Assembly: GCA_022494885.1 (NCBI GenBank) | Contig: JAGVSM010003818.1 | Coordinates: 248,001 to 312,000, forward strand | Source of the DNA: Micrasema longulum | Lineage: Eukaryota; Arthropoda; Insecta; Trichoptera; Brachycentridae | Length of the DNA: 64,000 bases | Direction: 5' to 3' | Shown: positions 31,313 through 43,882 of the stretch, piece after piece | Layout: each line of letters opens with the position of its first letter | Numbering within the stretch: position 1 is the stretch's first letter | Made by a program: the position numbers and the translations under genes | The notes under the pieces: model-generated | Seen by the model: only the letters and a program-made list of their open reading frames with translations | The model's database searches: none | Told to the model about the DNA's origin: nothing

Positions 31313-32754
31313 ATTTTTCATTATTTTTCATTATTTTTCATTATTTTTATTGTTTTGGCTCTGCAAGGTTATTCAACATTGCTACCATGTAAAATATAAA
31401 CATTACAAGGCATGGTTTGAAAAATGACATCTAATTGATAATATACGTTAGTAGTTTACCAAAACTGCAATTGGAAAATTGTTTCGATTGTACCTATTTG
31501 TTAAATTAACCTCATTTTTATTGTAAAATAGCCCTAAACCGGATATGTTAAAGGGATCATGCGTTGAATCTCGCCTAGTTTCATATCAGTAATCATTAAT
31601 TAATATTTTCTTGTAGAAAATCTTCCATATTTTAAATCTGACACACACTTTTCGAAATTTGAATTAAACCAAAATATTATCATATTGATTGTGTTAATTA
31701 AAGTAATAAACAATTTGTCCTTAACATGTTTTTTTAAGCATACATATTACTCCCGCATTTCCTTAACAAAGGCAGAAATAAACGAAGAAGTTTTATGAGT
31801 GCTGGCTTTCAAACATATTTTTTGAATGTTTTATTGGAGACTAAAATGACTAACATTAATCTTTGCTAAATTCATACGCTCAAATTCACCTTTCTTGACA
31901 TTTATCTATCTGCACAGTAACCTTTTAAGGTTCTGCGGAATACATTTTTCATTGAGTGATAGTAATTTATTATCTTACACAAGAAAGCTGTACTTCATAG
32001 TCATGTTAAAGGTTGTACGGAATACGTTTCGTAATACAAACACATATTATTTACATGTTTGAAACAAAAGTAAGGCGATATCCTGCTATCCTAGTAACCA
32101 CTTTCTCTCCTAAAAAGCGCATTCCAATCGTCACAATATTGTACAAACGTGTTTATATGTGCACAGATATTAATAAATGAATGGTATTCTGTATACAATG
32201 TTACTGTATATTGCACACACAGGTAATATTGTATACATAAGTTGGTAGCGAAGATAGAAAGGTCACGAGAAGCACACAACATTCGCCACCAGGAGAAATT
32301 TCTCGATCGGGCTTGTCGACTATCCCAGAAGAAAACAAAAAATTCGACAACATTTACTTATTTTATTTACTTGTTCTTTTACAATTTATGTATGACTTTT
32401 TTATGTTTAGGATAATATTCTCTCACTTGGGTGTCCCGTGTCAAGGAAGACATTTTATATTTATTTATTTATTCATGTTTTTCGCTTACAAACTATAATT
32501 AATAATAAAAATAATGTGACCTCACTGGGGTTTCCCGTGCCGAGGACACTTAACAATTTAGTTTTTTTTTTTATTACATTTGAGAATAAACAAAGAAGAC
32601 TCACTTAAAAAAACAAACATAATTAACAAATATTCAGACAGTTTTAAAAACAAGGTATTTATATACATCTATATTATTTATATTACAAAACACACAATGA
32701 AAACAACAAAACCTAACATAAGCCATACAGTTGTGGAGCAGTTGATTCAGCATT
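31313..32754. other. Intergenic, nothing firmly recognised
   Basis: A short tandem run of ttttcattatt lies at 31316-31346. Two stretches with cactt/cactggggt-ttcccgtg (32424 and 32523) look like a short duplicated motif. There is no gene. Confidence 0.35.
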
Positions 32755-32960
32755 GGTATGGGCGAATGAGACAATCCATTTTACTTCTACCTAGCTCCAC
32801 TATCCATTTTTTATAGCCTTTTTAAACATTTTCTCATTACTAATTGTTTTAATAGATAGTGGAAGTAGGTTATAGGTTTTAATTGAATAATATTCAAAAT
32901 CCCTTTGTCTGAAAGTGGTATTAGTTATATATAATTTTGAAACATCCATTTTAAACATAA
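32755..32960 (-). pseudogene. LINE RT C-terminal fragment, minus strand
   Basis: A minus-strand frame reads KMDVSKLYITNTTFRQRDFE, then YYSIKTYNLLPLSIKTI, then MFKKAIKNG and stop. The pattern (R-x-x-F-x-Y-x-S-x-K-x-x-N-x-LP) is typical of the extreme C-terminus of Jockey/CR1-like polyproteins. The T-rich segment 32440-32580 could be its 3' UTR. Confidence 0.55.
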
Positions 32961-33879
32961 TAAAATCATAATCTCAAAAACATATAAAACATTAAAAAAA
33001 ACACATTAAACTCTCAAATAAAAACACTATAAATATAAATATTTTTCTAAATAAAAAATCCAAAATTTCTTTAAATTACATATTTTTTTCCAAATCGATT
33101 ATTAAATTGTTCAATATAGAAAGAGAAACAAATGACTAAATTCCATAGGTAGACACATAAGAACTCGTATTATAAGACAATGTTTGAAACATTCCTCCAA
33201 CTCATCGCTCTCACGAGCATAGAAAAAATGTATTAACTCGGAATCCGCAATGTCACGGATAATTCCATTTCATTGATAAAAATGGTGAGTATTCGTGATG
33301 TTAACACATTGAATACAAACATTTCAGAATGTTTTCGAGACCAAGAAATACGACATCTATTACACAAACTTGACAGATATTTTGAAAAGTTTCGCTTTTT
33401 CTTTCCGCACGTTCGATTTAAGGAATAAGCGAGAAACCTTTTTTAAACACGAATGTCGTATTTATGATATTACTTGCATTATTTATCATAAATGCGGTTG
33501 TCAAATGAAAATATTTTTAAAAAATGGTTAGTATTGCTTGTTTCAAAGTATGAAAATGACCATTTTTGTTACTAAAATCGGTAATTTCTTTTTTAGACAT
33601 TATGGCAATACTTAAGATTTTTAAAAAATCATTAAATTAACGAAAAAATCGCAATTGAGATTCTTAATTAACGTCATCTTCATAGTTTTCTAATTAGTTA
33701 TTCAATTATAAACTCCTGTTTTCCAGTAGAAAAATCGACAGATATTGTTGGCCAACTAGAAGAAAAAAGGGATGTCACGAGTAAAATTTTAGCGGTGATT
33801 AAAAAAATCTATATCCTAATGGCGTCAAAATCATAGAAAAGTTTTGGCTCTTGAGAGTGCAGTTTCTAAAAAATAAATA
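32961..33879. other. AT-rich, nothing recognised
   Basis: No signal seen. Confidence 0.35.
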
Positions 33880-34190
33880 GTATAAGACACCCAGCAACCT
33901 CCGCTAAAAACCGTATTCAAGCGGAGGCGATACGGATGTCTGGGACGTCTATTATGGATGCCCCCCGAGAGCCTTAACCACGTTTGCTTACTTTACAAGA
34001 AGGCCTCAGGTTCTTGCGGTCCTAGGCGTCAACGGCTGACAGTTTGTTGGCAGTTTGGCAGTTCAGGTCTAAACTATTGGACGCGGACCTGACTTGGGGG
34101 TATACGCGGGGTTAGGCCGCAAATAGAGAGGCCTAGAGTGATTTCGTGGACACAATATGCACCACCCAGGGAGTGGACATTGATTAAATA
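33880..34190. other. GC-rich island of unknown identity
   Basis: About 300 bp with clearly elevated GC (cacccagcaacctccgct, then gatgccccccgagagcct, then gggggtatacgcggggttag) inside AT-rich DNA. No protein is readable. It may be the 5' UTR or a terminal piece of a retroelement; this is not established. Confidence 0.35.
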
Positions 34191-36016
34191 AGTAAACTTC
34201 TTCATTTTACAGATTTTTTGTGAGAATTGCGGACTGCAATAGTAACGGCAATTTTATTCATGGTCAATTTATCATTGGAAATACAGCTGGTGAAATAGCA
34301 TTTTACATTATTCATTGCGTTGATTCCTTTGCAATAAAACATACATATCACAAGTTAGTATTCGAGAACAGAAATTATTATCATGGAAATACTTCGATCA
34401 AGACTGATATTCAGTCAAACATATCGCGAGATTTATAGAAGGAAGAAAAATAAGTAATTTATTTACGGTGTTCGTGAATCATTTTTTCAAATTCATCAAT
34501 AAGTCGCTATTACTTTCTAAACAAATTAGTACTGAAAGTCATCATGTAGATCAACCCTAAGACAGTCAATAAGAGTATTTCGAAAAGGTATTGTATTTTA
34601 TTGGTAGGTATTGTGAAAGTAATGGATACTGATCGATTCATTTGAGGTTCAAGTCAATTGACTTCGAGAGTATTGCATTCGTATCAACAAGATCGTACTC
34701 TTAAGAGCTATAAAAAAAAATACCAGGGATTTCTAGACTTGTCTTTATAAAGAATGAAAATTGCTAATAAAGATGACAAATTTTAACGTTCACAGTAAAT
34801 GTTAGTTAGTTATTAAAAACTATTGGCTTGACACCAAGGAAAATGGACGAAGTGCAATGAGGCCTTTTTTTAAATATAAAAATAATAAAATCATCTCCTA
34901 AGATGCATGTCGATACGACAGTTAAAAATAAATTTTATCTAATGAAGTACTTAAAAAAAAAAGTATTACGAAAATATTAACACAAGCATGTATTCTTACG
35001 TATTACACCGAATATTTAGGACGCCCAAGTCCACAATTTATAAAATATATGATGAACTAATATAAGTTTGAATTTATTTAATATGAACATATGTTTCGGA
35101 TAAAAGGATGCTGAGTTGTGACAATAAACATTATTAACAATGCATAACCACATAATTTGCAACCAATGTCGTTCAATGTGACTCCCGTAGTTTATCCTTT
35201 AAGGTGCAGATATTTACTATGGTAAGGTCAATCTTCAAATTAAAAAAAAAAATACATGTAAATGAATACATGCTGAAATTGTAATTGACATCTGCCTGGC
35301 TTAGAGCGGCTCGTGTTTATAAGCTGGCTAAACTTTTCAAGAAAAAAATGTAAAAATTATAAAATAAAATAAAACTAATTATTAAATTCTCACGCCATGC
35401 CATCTACAAGAAGTTTAAAATAGTCAAAGTCTTTTTCAATAGGAGAACGCGAAAACTGCCCAGCACAAAATTAATCGGTCGTCATTGAACCTAGGCTTTA
35501 CAAAACGAGCCAAGCGGATAACAGTGAAAACTTGGTTATCTTAAACAAGAGTACTATGGAACCTTTTAAAGAATATATCTTGTTTACACCTTAAATACGA
35601 GTGCAAAGGGGAACAACATTGATTACCAACTTAATTAAAAAAATATATAAATTATACGATAAAGTCGCATCATACAATGAGTAACATAAAGTATACCACA
35701 ATAAAACAATATGATTTTCTCTTTTATCTTGTAATTGCAATAAAAAAACCTTCTTTGTGTATTAGTTGGACGTTGCGTGCAATCTTTGAAGTGAGTAATA
35801 TTTGAAATGGTGAGATGTGTTTTGTCTACTTAAATGAAATTACGTTTCCAGTACTGTAAATACGTCAAAATATTTGTCATAAATTGAAAACATTTTTTAA
35901 TAACAGTAACTTGTAAATAGTGTGTCCGGGCGAATCAGAATCCTGGACGGTTGTTTTCAATTCGATGGATACTCTGATATAAAAATTCGGAAAAAAGAAA
36001 TCGGATGAAGAAAAGT
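34191..36016. other. Intergenic, nothing recognised
   Basis: The open frame at 34220-34438 has no family resemblance. Confidence 0.35.
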
Positions 36017-36145
36017 CCGCCTCTTGATGAAGTGGTTGGCGCATTCGCCTTCCAAGCTTGAGGTCCTGGGTTCGATTCCTTGGAGGGTCAACATAAAATA
36101 TTTATTCATAAGGTGGTTTATGCACCATCAGGTGTAGATAAGGGT
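36017..36145 (+). repeat. SINE family A, internally deleted copy
   Basis: The head (gcctcttgatgaagtggttg, exact B box GGTTCGATTCC at 36069-36079) is followed by aaaatatttattcat and the terminal part of the body (tatgcaccatcaggtg). About 110 bases of the body are missing. Confidence 0.65.
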
Positions 36146-36830
36146 TTCATGATGATTGATGAACACATAGAGACAATCAGTGGTAATGCATTGAAGATGT
36201 TGGGATTCGTTCTGCATACTGCCAGGGTTTTTGAAAATACCCGCGTACTGAGAACTCTTTACAACTCCTTGGTACGAAGTAGACTCGAGAGTGACTTGAT
36301 GATTTGGGGACCACATGAACTGAAGTACTCTCTTATGATAGAGAAAATCCAAAAGAAGTTTCTGAAATATCTCTACATGAGAGAGTGCGGGTATTATCCT
36401 TGGCTCTATCCGACCGAGTTTCTCCATATGCTTGGCTACAACAGTTTAGAGACTAGAAGGAATGTGTATTGGACCACACATTTTTATCGATTGCTGCGCG
36501 GTATTGTCGATAATCCTGAGATTATGACGAGCATTGGTTTGTATGTTCCTGATAATTACCTAAGACAGCGTCAGCTTCATATTCCGATATACAGGACCAA
36601 CCTGCTGATGGTTATGCCTCTTGGAAGAGCTACCGCTATGCTGAACAACATCGCTCTGGATATTGATCTGTTCCATGAATCCGAAGGGGTTTTCCGGAGC
36701 AGGATTCTCCCACTACTTTGACATGAATCTCTTTCATGTATTTTTTTATTTTTTATATAATGTTCGTATTAAATGAATGTTTGTTATGTATATGTTATAT
36801 TTAAATAAATGTATTGAATTGAATGAACCT
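36146..36830 (+). pseudogene. Jockey-superfamily LINE 3' end with intact terminal frame
   Basis: The frame, open from 36080 through the SINE junction to TGA at 36719-36721, encodes about 190 LINE residues: HIETISGNALKMLGFVLHTA, then LRTLYNSLVRSRLESDLMIW, then EKIQKKFLKYLYMREC, then LETRRNVYWTTHFYRLLRG. These are the thumb and post-RT residues of Jockey/CR1-like reverse transcriptases (SLVRS-x-LE, then I-x-x-IQ-x-KFL-x-x-L, then LE-x-RR). The 3' UTR has a small hairpin (acatgaatctctttcatgta) and ends in short ATTGA repeats near 36830. The 5' end is truncated. A second copy lies at 48966-49470. Confidence 0.75.
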
Positions 36831-37514
36831 GTAAATCGTAATGTTGAAACTTGTTTTTTTTAGTAAAATTTCCGACATTTTGAGATATATTCATGTATTT
36901 AAAAAAACATACTTGACCACAGAGGCATGATCAAATAGAGATGATGCTTCACAGAACGATATATATTTATAAAATGTGTTCTAAAAAATTAGCGTTATCA
37001 CGTCAACATTGCAGTAAAAAAATATATACCTGTGGGTGTTGTCCGCTAATAGAGAAATGTCAGTGATCAACATTCTTTTCAGAAGGTGATTATTATAGTC
37101 CTTTGTATGAAAGCGGCCTGGCTGTTTTCATCAGAACATAGAATTGACCTTACTGCACCCGATAAGGTCAATTTCTGTTTTTTTTTTAAAGTGGACTGGG
37201 TACTTTCTGCATAACTACGTTCATATGTACCTACTAATAGTAATAACACACTACTGGCTAACATAGTCGCTCATACGGACAACAACCATGTATGATTATC
37301 AACCGTGAAGTTATCTAGAGTTAATAGCAATACAAGGAGCCATAGAATGAGGAAGGTTGAGAGTGAAGAAGTTAGGTGTTTTTTTTTTATTTGTAGCAAC
37401 AACAAGAATATATTATTAAAAAAAGAAGAAAAAAATATTATTGTTATAAATTTTTATTTATATGAACTAGTGGCGTCATTCAAAGTTGTTAGTTTTTATT
37501 AAAATCATTTTATA
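36831..37514. other. Intergenic, nothing firmly recognised
   Basis: A short hairpin with an 11-12 bp stem (gaattgacctta/taaggtcaatttc) lies at 37140-37176. Confidence 0.35.
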
Positions 37515-37620
37515 GAAATTTTGCAGCACAAGTTAATGCTCTAATTTTTACCGCGGAAAGCATTTTTTATATCCATTTTCTTGTAGAGCTGAACTTCCTC
37601 ATTGCAAGCGCAAGCCAAAA
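37515..37620 (-). repeat. Dispersed repeat D, copy 2
   Basis: Reverse complement relative of 6990-7110 (caatgaggaagttcagctct, then ggtaaaaattagagcatt). Confidence 0.5.
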
Positions 37621-38319
37621 CTGTCAGTTACACGTTTGTCGTCAAACTAAAAACCGAAACAAAAGTTTAGAACGCTTTTGTACTATGCAATAGAGCTTCT
37701 CTAGTGAATTATTACACGTTATTAGAGAAACCGTTTATTCAAATACATATGACACGAAAACAGATTGCCTACTAACATATCAATAAAATATTATTACAAG
37801 TTAATAAATTGATAAAATGTATTTATATTTTGTGACACACTTGAAGAGCCTGCATAAGTTTTTGACATTAATGATGCTATAACATTGTGTTTTTATTTAT
37901 TAAAAAAGCAGTTATTCAAATATTATTTACCACAAATAACATTTACAACACAAAATATGCTGATTGTTATATGATTCAAACGATAAGTGTGTATTATTTG
38001 AAATCAAAAAGCGGGTTGGGTTTATGCAAAAGAAATGACGGAGAATCTCATTCTCTTGAATCTTTCGTTCATTTTTGTAATATCGCTTGGCGATAATAGC
38101 CCCCCTATAGTAAAACTTTAAGAGAGTGAAGTTCCAACGTTTGTACTGCAGATTGTAAATTTGCACTCACTTAAAGATTGCAGAATTTCTTGCCAATTAG
38201 TGTTACGCGAACATTAGTCCAGAGTTCACTGCATGATTATGCAGATGTATGTGATCCAGATACTAATTCTAAATAAATATAATTATATACGTTGGAACGA
38301 TTGCAGAATATTTGTATAC
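37621..38319. other. Intergenic, nothing recognised
   Basis: AT-rich. Overlapping open frames on both strands (37887-38166) show no homology. Confidence 0.35.
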
Positions 38320-38760
38320 GTTATGCCTTTAATTTTCGTAAAATCAACCACATAACCGAACATCGTACGCAACTGCACTGGCTAGTATCAGGCATAGAAG
38401 AAATATTTAAATTATTTTTATTTTCACAATATTTTAAATAATCCCACTTCGCCTGATTATCTGAGAGAGCTCTTTCAACCTCTATCACAGCATGGGCTAT
38501 CTCTTCGTTCTAGTCATGCGAAAACCCTTCCATTACCCATTCACACCTCTAATTTGTATGCCTCCTCTTTCACAGTAGTAGCTGCTCGATTATGGAATAA
38601 TCTACCCACTTATGTCAGAGATGCCCCTTCCTTATTTACATTCAAATCACTCATAAAATGTTACTTCTTTAATATTTGAGTTTGACTTGTCTCCTCCCCC
38701 TTTCCTTCCCTCTTTACCCCCTCTTCTCTTTGTAGTATAGGGTAGATATTAAGTGAATTT
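38320..38760 (+). pseudogene. CR1/Jockey-like LINE 3' end
   Basis: Frames read RLQNICIRYAFNFRKINHIT, then EHRTQLHWLVSGIEE, a break in an AT-rich stretch, then YLRELFQPLSQHGLSLRSSH, then YASSFTVVAARLWNNLPTYV, then FTFKSLIKCYFFNI and stop. LQN-x-x-IR, L-x-WL, S-FTVVAARLWN-x-LP and FK-x-x-(L/I)K are typical of the C-terminus of CR1/Jockey-like polyproteins. Family copies occur on the minus strand at 15180-15440 and 27730-27815. Confidence 0.75.
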
Positions 38761-38934
38761 TTATTTCCTAAAAAACAAAGATGTTTATCAATATTTTGCT
38801 TTATAATGAACATTTTAAGTACCAACAATATGTTTAGGTATATACCACAGATTTATTCAAATTGAATAGTTTGATTGCATATGTATGTAAACTATACATG
38901 CAAATAAATAATAAATGGAAATAAGGAATTAAAT

Positions 38935-39290
38935 ATGTTGCAACAGAGGGGTAAGACAATTTTGAGAAAGTAATATGAAAGTGCAGGCATTTACAGGTCT
39001 TATGACCTGTTATTGGCTGGTTTGAGTGGCCACTTTACAAACTGAGTAACATTTACTATTCTGCCTTTGTTTAAATATCCACATTTCCCTGACTCTTCCA
39101 TCGGTCAACCTCTGTAAAGTAATCTCTATTACAGCTCTCTGTATTTTTTATGTGAATGTTACACTGTGTGTAAAGTGGTCACTTAAACCAGTCAATTAAA
39201 GGTCATATTGCTTTCTCAAAAATGTTTTCCCTCTTCTGTTGCAACAAATTTAATTCTAAATATCTCCAAGGGTGGAAATCTAGTATACGA
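38935..39290. mobile_element. Foldback family copy
   Basis: The left arm (gttgcaacagagggg, then aggcatttacaggtcttatg, then acctgttattggctgg) and the right arm (gtaaagtggtcacttaaacc, then ctgttgcaacaaatttaa, then ccaagggtggaaatc) mirror each other. The loop differs from that of the 9.7 kb copy. Confidence 0.7.
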
Positions 39291-41059
39291 ATATTTTTTT
39301 ATATACTTAAAATTGTTGAAATAAGGACGTTGTCATAATTTTACTGGAATAAAAATGATAAAACGAAACAAATAAAAACATGCGAAAAATCCACCATTAA
39401 TTTAAAATTAGGTACGTAATACGGAAGGAGAATAATATTTATTTTTTTATTTTTATTTATTTATCAAAAGCATACAAAAATTAACATATAAATTATCAAG
39501 TCCTACTGAATTGCATAAAATGCAGTTCGTCAACAGGTGCTTATAGTTGAGTTCTAATATTTATACCTAATCTTATCTCTTAAATTCTATAAACATATAA
39601 AAACTCTTATTGCTATAGAAAAAAAGAAAAATATGCGCATCGAAAAAAAAAATGTCTATATAAAAAAAAAAAACACAAAAAAACTTTAATATAAAAAAAA
39701 CACGTTCTAAAAGCCAAATTCTCAGCAGACGTCTTTCTTTTAAGCCTGATAAGTTTTTATTTATTTTATATTTAATAGGAGCGTATTATACATTTTTGGT
39801 ATATTGTACTCTAGTGTTCTTTCCCAGAATTGATTTATTACTGAATTTAGGGAGAGCTAGTCCATCTACACTAGTGAATCAAGTATTATATACATACTCA
39901 AATTTATTTCTCTATTCAGATAGAGACGTATACTGAGAAACCAGCTTGGACCATCATAAAGCTCTAACAGATAAAATATGTATAGATATATATATAATAA
40001 GGATATTGGAATATCGTGTCGCTGACAGTAAAATTTTTTTTCAATTAATAATTTGATCATTGAATTTTGTAAGTTCTGAAATAGAACATGAAATAGCTAG
40101 AAAAAAATATATTCTAGTAATATGTTATACCCTAACTCAACACAGGGCTCTTGACTTCATAAAGTTAGGGATGCGTTATATTTTTTTTTGTAATGTGTAA
40201 TTCTAAATGAATAAATAAAAATAAATTTAAAAATAAAAGTATTTCAATGCAAACACGAAATATTGATTTTCATAAGGTATTTTTTTTATTTTACTTTTTG
40301 TACGTATTTATTGCCAAATGTAATTTTTTTCCAACCAACCAATAATATGACACGTTATATTCATATGTCTTTAAATGTATTTTTATCGTCTTTGGACTGG
40401 CATAAGATCCCTTTATCTTCATCCAAACATGATCAAGATACACTTTATTTTGTGTAAAAATGTATGTGTTTTGTTATATTGGCTAGCCAAATAGCAAAAC
40501 GGATCCGTATTGTAAAACCGCTGATCAAAGAATAACCGTACTGCATTTCGGCTGACCGAACGATCAGCCGTAATTTTTTGGCTGGGTACAAATCCTGCCC
40601 GGTTGTTCTTCTTAGTTATTGTCACATGTTGTAGTCATTGACTAAATAGTAAAACTGTATGATCGCGCCACTTGCCTGTTGGCAGATGAACGCTCGAAAT
40701 AGTTTGGTTCCGGGATGCGTTATCCTTATTTACTTTGTCACCGAACCCTAAATACAATAATTGCAATTACCTAACTTGTACTGGGTTCTGGCACATTTAT
40801 TGTTTGGAATTTCTGTTGCGGCAGTTAGGATCGCATCAGATCTTGTAGTCAGAAAGGAGAGGCACTTGACGATTACACGCCACAGTGGATTTAATGAGTT
40901 ATTGATCGCAAAAATAACGTATTCGCGATCGCGGTGAGAATATCAAAAGCACATGCAATAAGATCAGTTCAGTTGTTATTATAAAGGCCAGGACAATATC
41001 GGTACCCACGGTAGGAATTGCAACATCTTAACCAGGGCCCAGTAGGTAGCAAATAAATT
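39291..41059. other. Intergenic; possible old minus-strand LINE tail at 39430-39860
   Basis: The T-rich start (tttatttttttatttttatt) and a minus-strand reading with ERRLLRIWLLE near 39720 hint at a LINE 3' end, but the evidence is weak. Oligo-A runs occur at 39640-39700. Confidence 0.3.
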
Positions 41060-41281
41060 TTAACGCCTCAACTTAGTCAGTGTGCTATACACACATAGAG
41101 TAATGTGGCGTAACCACTGTTCTAGAAATATTATCAAATATCGTGATAAAAGTTCTGTCATTTGGCTGGCCAATACGTGCACCGCTTTGTTTAGTCCGCG
41201 TAAGGGATTGATGATGGTGACATATGCATTTCTGAATTCTTCGTTACTTATTTCTCCATATTTTATCGTTTCCGCATCCAT
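41060..41281 (-). other. Unidentified 73-codon open frame
   Basis: It begins MDAETIKYGEISNEEFRNAY in a good start context (aagATGG), contains a helical, leucine-rich middle (LNKAVHVLASQMTELL) and ends TAA. Composition looks more protein-like than most frames here. No family is recognised, no splice partner is evident and a plus-strand frame overlaps it, so it may be chance or a retroelement piece. Confidence 0.2.
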
Positions 41282-42984
41282 CTTACAAAATAATCAAGAT
41301 ACGTAAATAATATTAATCTACAAAAAACGCTGAATCGTGAATATGTATTGTACCACGGATTGACCTGTGTTCTAAAAATTTAATAACCCCAAAGTAGGCA
41401 TCAATGTCAATAAACCGGGTATGGGTGTCAAGAGCGTTCAAAGGTTTTATCTGCAGCAATGAAGGTACTTTATCAATCATTTAGACATGTTTATTTTCCT
41501 GATATTTGCATAGCTCGTATAAAAATGATGTAAATTGAATTCCGCTTTTGAAGCGATAGACTACCGATTTCAAGCCATATAGATTTCATATCGTACCTAC
41601 ATAATCGAAACGGGAAACGCAGAAAAAATGCGAGTTAATGTTTGTTTTTTTCATTCCGGCATTTCTAAACAACATTAGATTAGAAAATGAAGTATTAATT
41701 ACTATTACGTTTCACAGTAGTATATTTCCCGATACCAACAATTATCTACATATATGCATCGACAATATGTATTTATTAATATCGCCATATTATGTATATG
41801 TGGGCATAGTACACGGTTTTTATACATTTTTGACACAATCATTTATCCCAAGAGCTTAAAAATGTCCCTAATTTTTCAGTACTACAGAACCGTGATGAAA
41901 CCATTTACATGGAAACCGTAGGTGTGTGTTGTAAAGTCTTAAGCCTTGTGAAAAAATGCTCCCAAATATCGAATTCGGTAAGAATTTTATTTTCCCGCAT
42001 CAGCTAATAAATAATTATGAATTAATCTAAATAACGTGAGTTCTCAATAATACAAGTTTCATTATTAATTTGGTGCCTGACATTCGAGTATTTGTTTAAA
42101 ATTTGATTATTTTCTTACCTATTTTGCCACATAATTAAATATTATACTCGTATACCTACTGTACATGTACGTAATGTATCTACTTATGGCTCAAAACATC
42201 TGATTTATGAAGTTTATTTTTATATTCGTGTTAAAAATTCTCAGCCCATGTTAAAATATTTAAATATATTATAATATCTTTAAAAAAATCATTTAATTGT
42301 CAATTTAAGTTTGTTAGAAATATTTTTGGTGGAAATTCATTGTAATTTATTATAGAAATAAAAGACTGAATTCTTTATCCTTACTGTTTTCGTAAAAATA
42401 TGGAATTTTATAATAAAGATACCGCGAAAGTGATGAAACCTGGAGGTTCCGAATTTCTGGATTTCAGTACCACTGTTATTTATTTCTATAATAAATTTAT
42501 TTGTTATTTATTTATCTTACTGTACATACATATTTATTAACAATAGATTAGTGTTACTTTGACTGTCGAACTAGGGTTAGTAACTCTGTTTAATGAGAGT
42601 AAAAAATACTTTATTTTACTTTAAAAAAATAAAAAAATATCCACATTATGTAGATATTTGACAGCATCGGTTTTCAGCAGATTATTTGGCTATATAAAAA
42701 AATAAAATGATCGATAGGTAGAACTAATTGCATAGCAATGTTGTTACATTAAAACTAATGACCTGTGAAATATAAGAATAAGTAAGTTCTAAAAAATGTA
42801 ATTTTATAAAAAATATTTTAAATATTCCGTAATTCTTGATTCTTATAGCCGTATTGTTAAGTGGAGTGCAAATTCGGAATGATTTCATGTTACATTAGTT
42901 GCAAATCTTTTAAAATTTAGAAGAAAAATCTCACATCGAACTGATGTTTTTTTTCCTGATATTAAAAGCCCCATTCAATGCTTT
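41282..42984. other. AT-rich intergenic, nothing recognised
   Basis: No coding or repeat signal seen. Confidence 0.35.
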
Positions 42985-43345
42985 TTACAAGGCACGTTCA
43001 AAAAGTGAATGTACTAAATTTTAATATTTTTTTATAAAAGGGGTAAAAAAATGACAGGATATTGTTAATACACTATTGACTATTTTTCCACATTATTGCT
43101 ATCCCGTTTAATGCATGTAGTGAGCCGTGGCACAAGCTGCTTTAAGCCCTCCTCGTAGAACTCTCCCACCAGCTCCTTCCCTCACTTAAAAACCTCTTTC
43201 TGCACCTGCTCGTCGGTTAAAAAAAATTATTTCACCCATGTGTGCCTTCAGAAAGGTACAAATATGATAATCTGAAGACGCTAAGTCAGGAGAATATGGG
43301 GGGTGGTTCAAAACATCACAACCAAAGGAATCTAAGAGCGCCCTT
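42985..43345 (-). pseudogene. mariner-like transposase, C-terminal fragment with terminal sequence
   Basis: The minus strand from 43343 reads LLDSFGCDVLNHPPYSPDLA, then SSDYHICTFLKAHMG, then decays through frameshifts and stops (a QVQKEVF-like and an EFYEEGLK-like stretch remain). HPPYSPDL-(A)-x-SD is the third catalytic Asp region of mariner transposases. The end at about 42987 (caaggcacgttcaaaaagtg) is probably the terminal inverted repeat, preceded by TA. The 5' two-thirds is missing and the copy abuts a SINE at 43355. Confidence 0.75.
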
Positions 43346-43354
43346 TTTTTTAAA

Positions 43355-43530
43355 TTAAATATTTGCGTTCTTATGATTTACCGAAATGTTTAATTTTGAG
43401 GGCCATTTTTAACGAATTGTCATTATTAGAAAATGAGAATCAAGTTGGGATAAAGTAGAATTAGAACCAAAGACCTTTAATCTCTGAGTCCGAGACAATA
43501 GCCACAGGACCACAACCCGATTCTATCCAA
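43355..43530 (-). repeat. tRNA-derived SINE, family B, minus strand
   Basis: aaatatttgcgttcttatga, then gagggccatttttaacgaat, then gagtccgagacaatagccac, then aggaccacaacccgat is the inverted family B SINE. Confidence 0.75.
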
Positions 43531-43709
43531 ACCTTGATGGAATTGGGTGGCTGTGTTTGATAAATAAATTAATTCATTGAATATAACTATCTACAGTGCG
43601 TTTGAATGTTTAATGACCTTTGTTAATGTGTTAGTGGCTGTCGGTGAACCAAGTAAACATACAATTTTGGCAATATTTTTAGTTCGTTCGAATTTTGTAG
43701 AAAAAATAC

Positions 43710-43882
43710 TGCATTTCACCCCATAGGGTGTTATGAAGATTAACAAATAATAAAATAGATGAAGAACTTTTAAGAGAAGAAAATGTGGAAGTCTAGGCAT
43801 TACAGTGGTAAAATGGGAAATGTTACCCAGTGTATAAAGTGGTCACTAAAACCAGCCAATGACAGGTCATAAGCCCTCTCTT
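43710..43882. repeat. Foldback family copy, internally deleted
   Basis: The left flank (catttcaccccatagggtgt, then aagattaacaaat) and gtggaagtctaggcatt join directly to gtggtaaaatgggaaatgtt and ccagccaatgacaggtcata. The middle of the left arm and the loop are gone. Confidence 0.65.

Noticed and set aside
40970..41050. TATA-like promoter (tataaagg near 40980)
   Set aside because: No initiator or coding exon follows; such motifs are expected by chance in AT-rich DNA.
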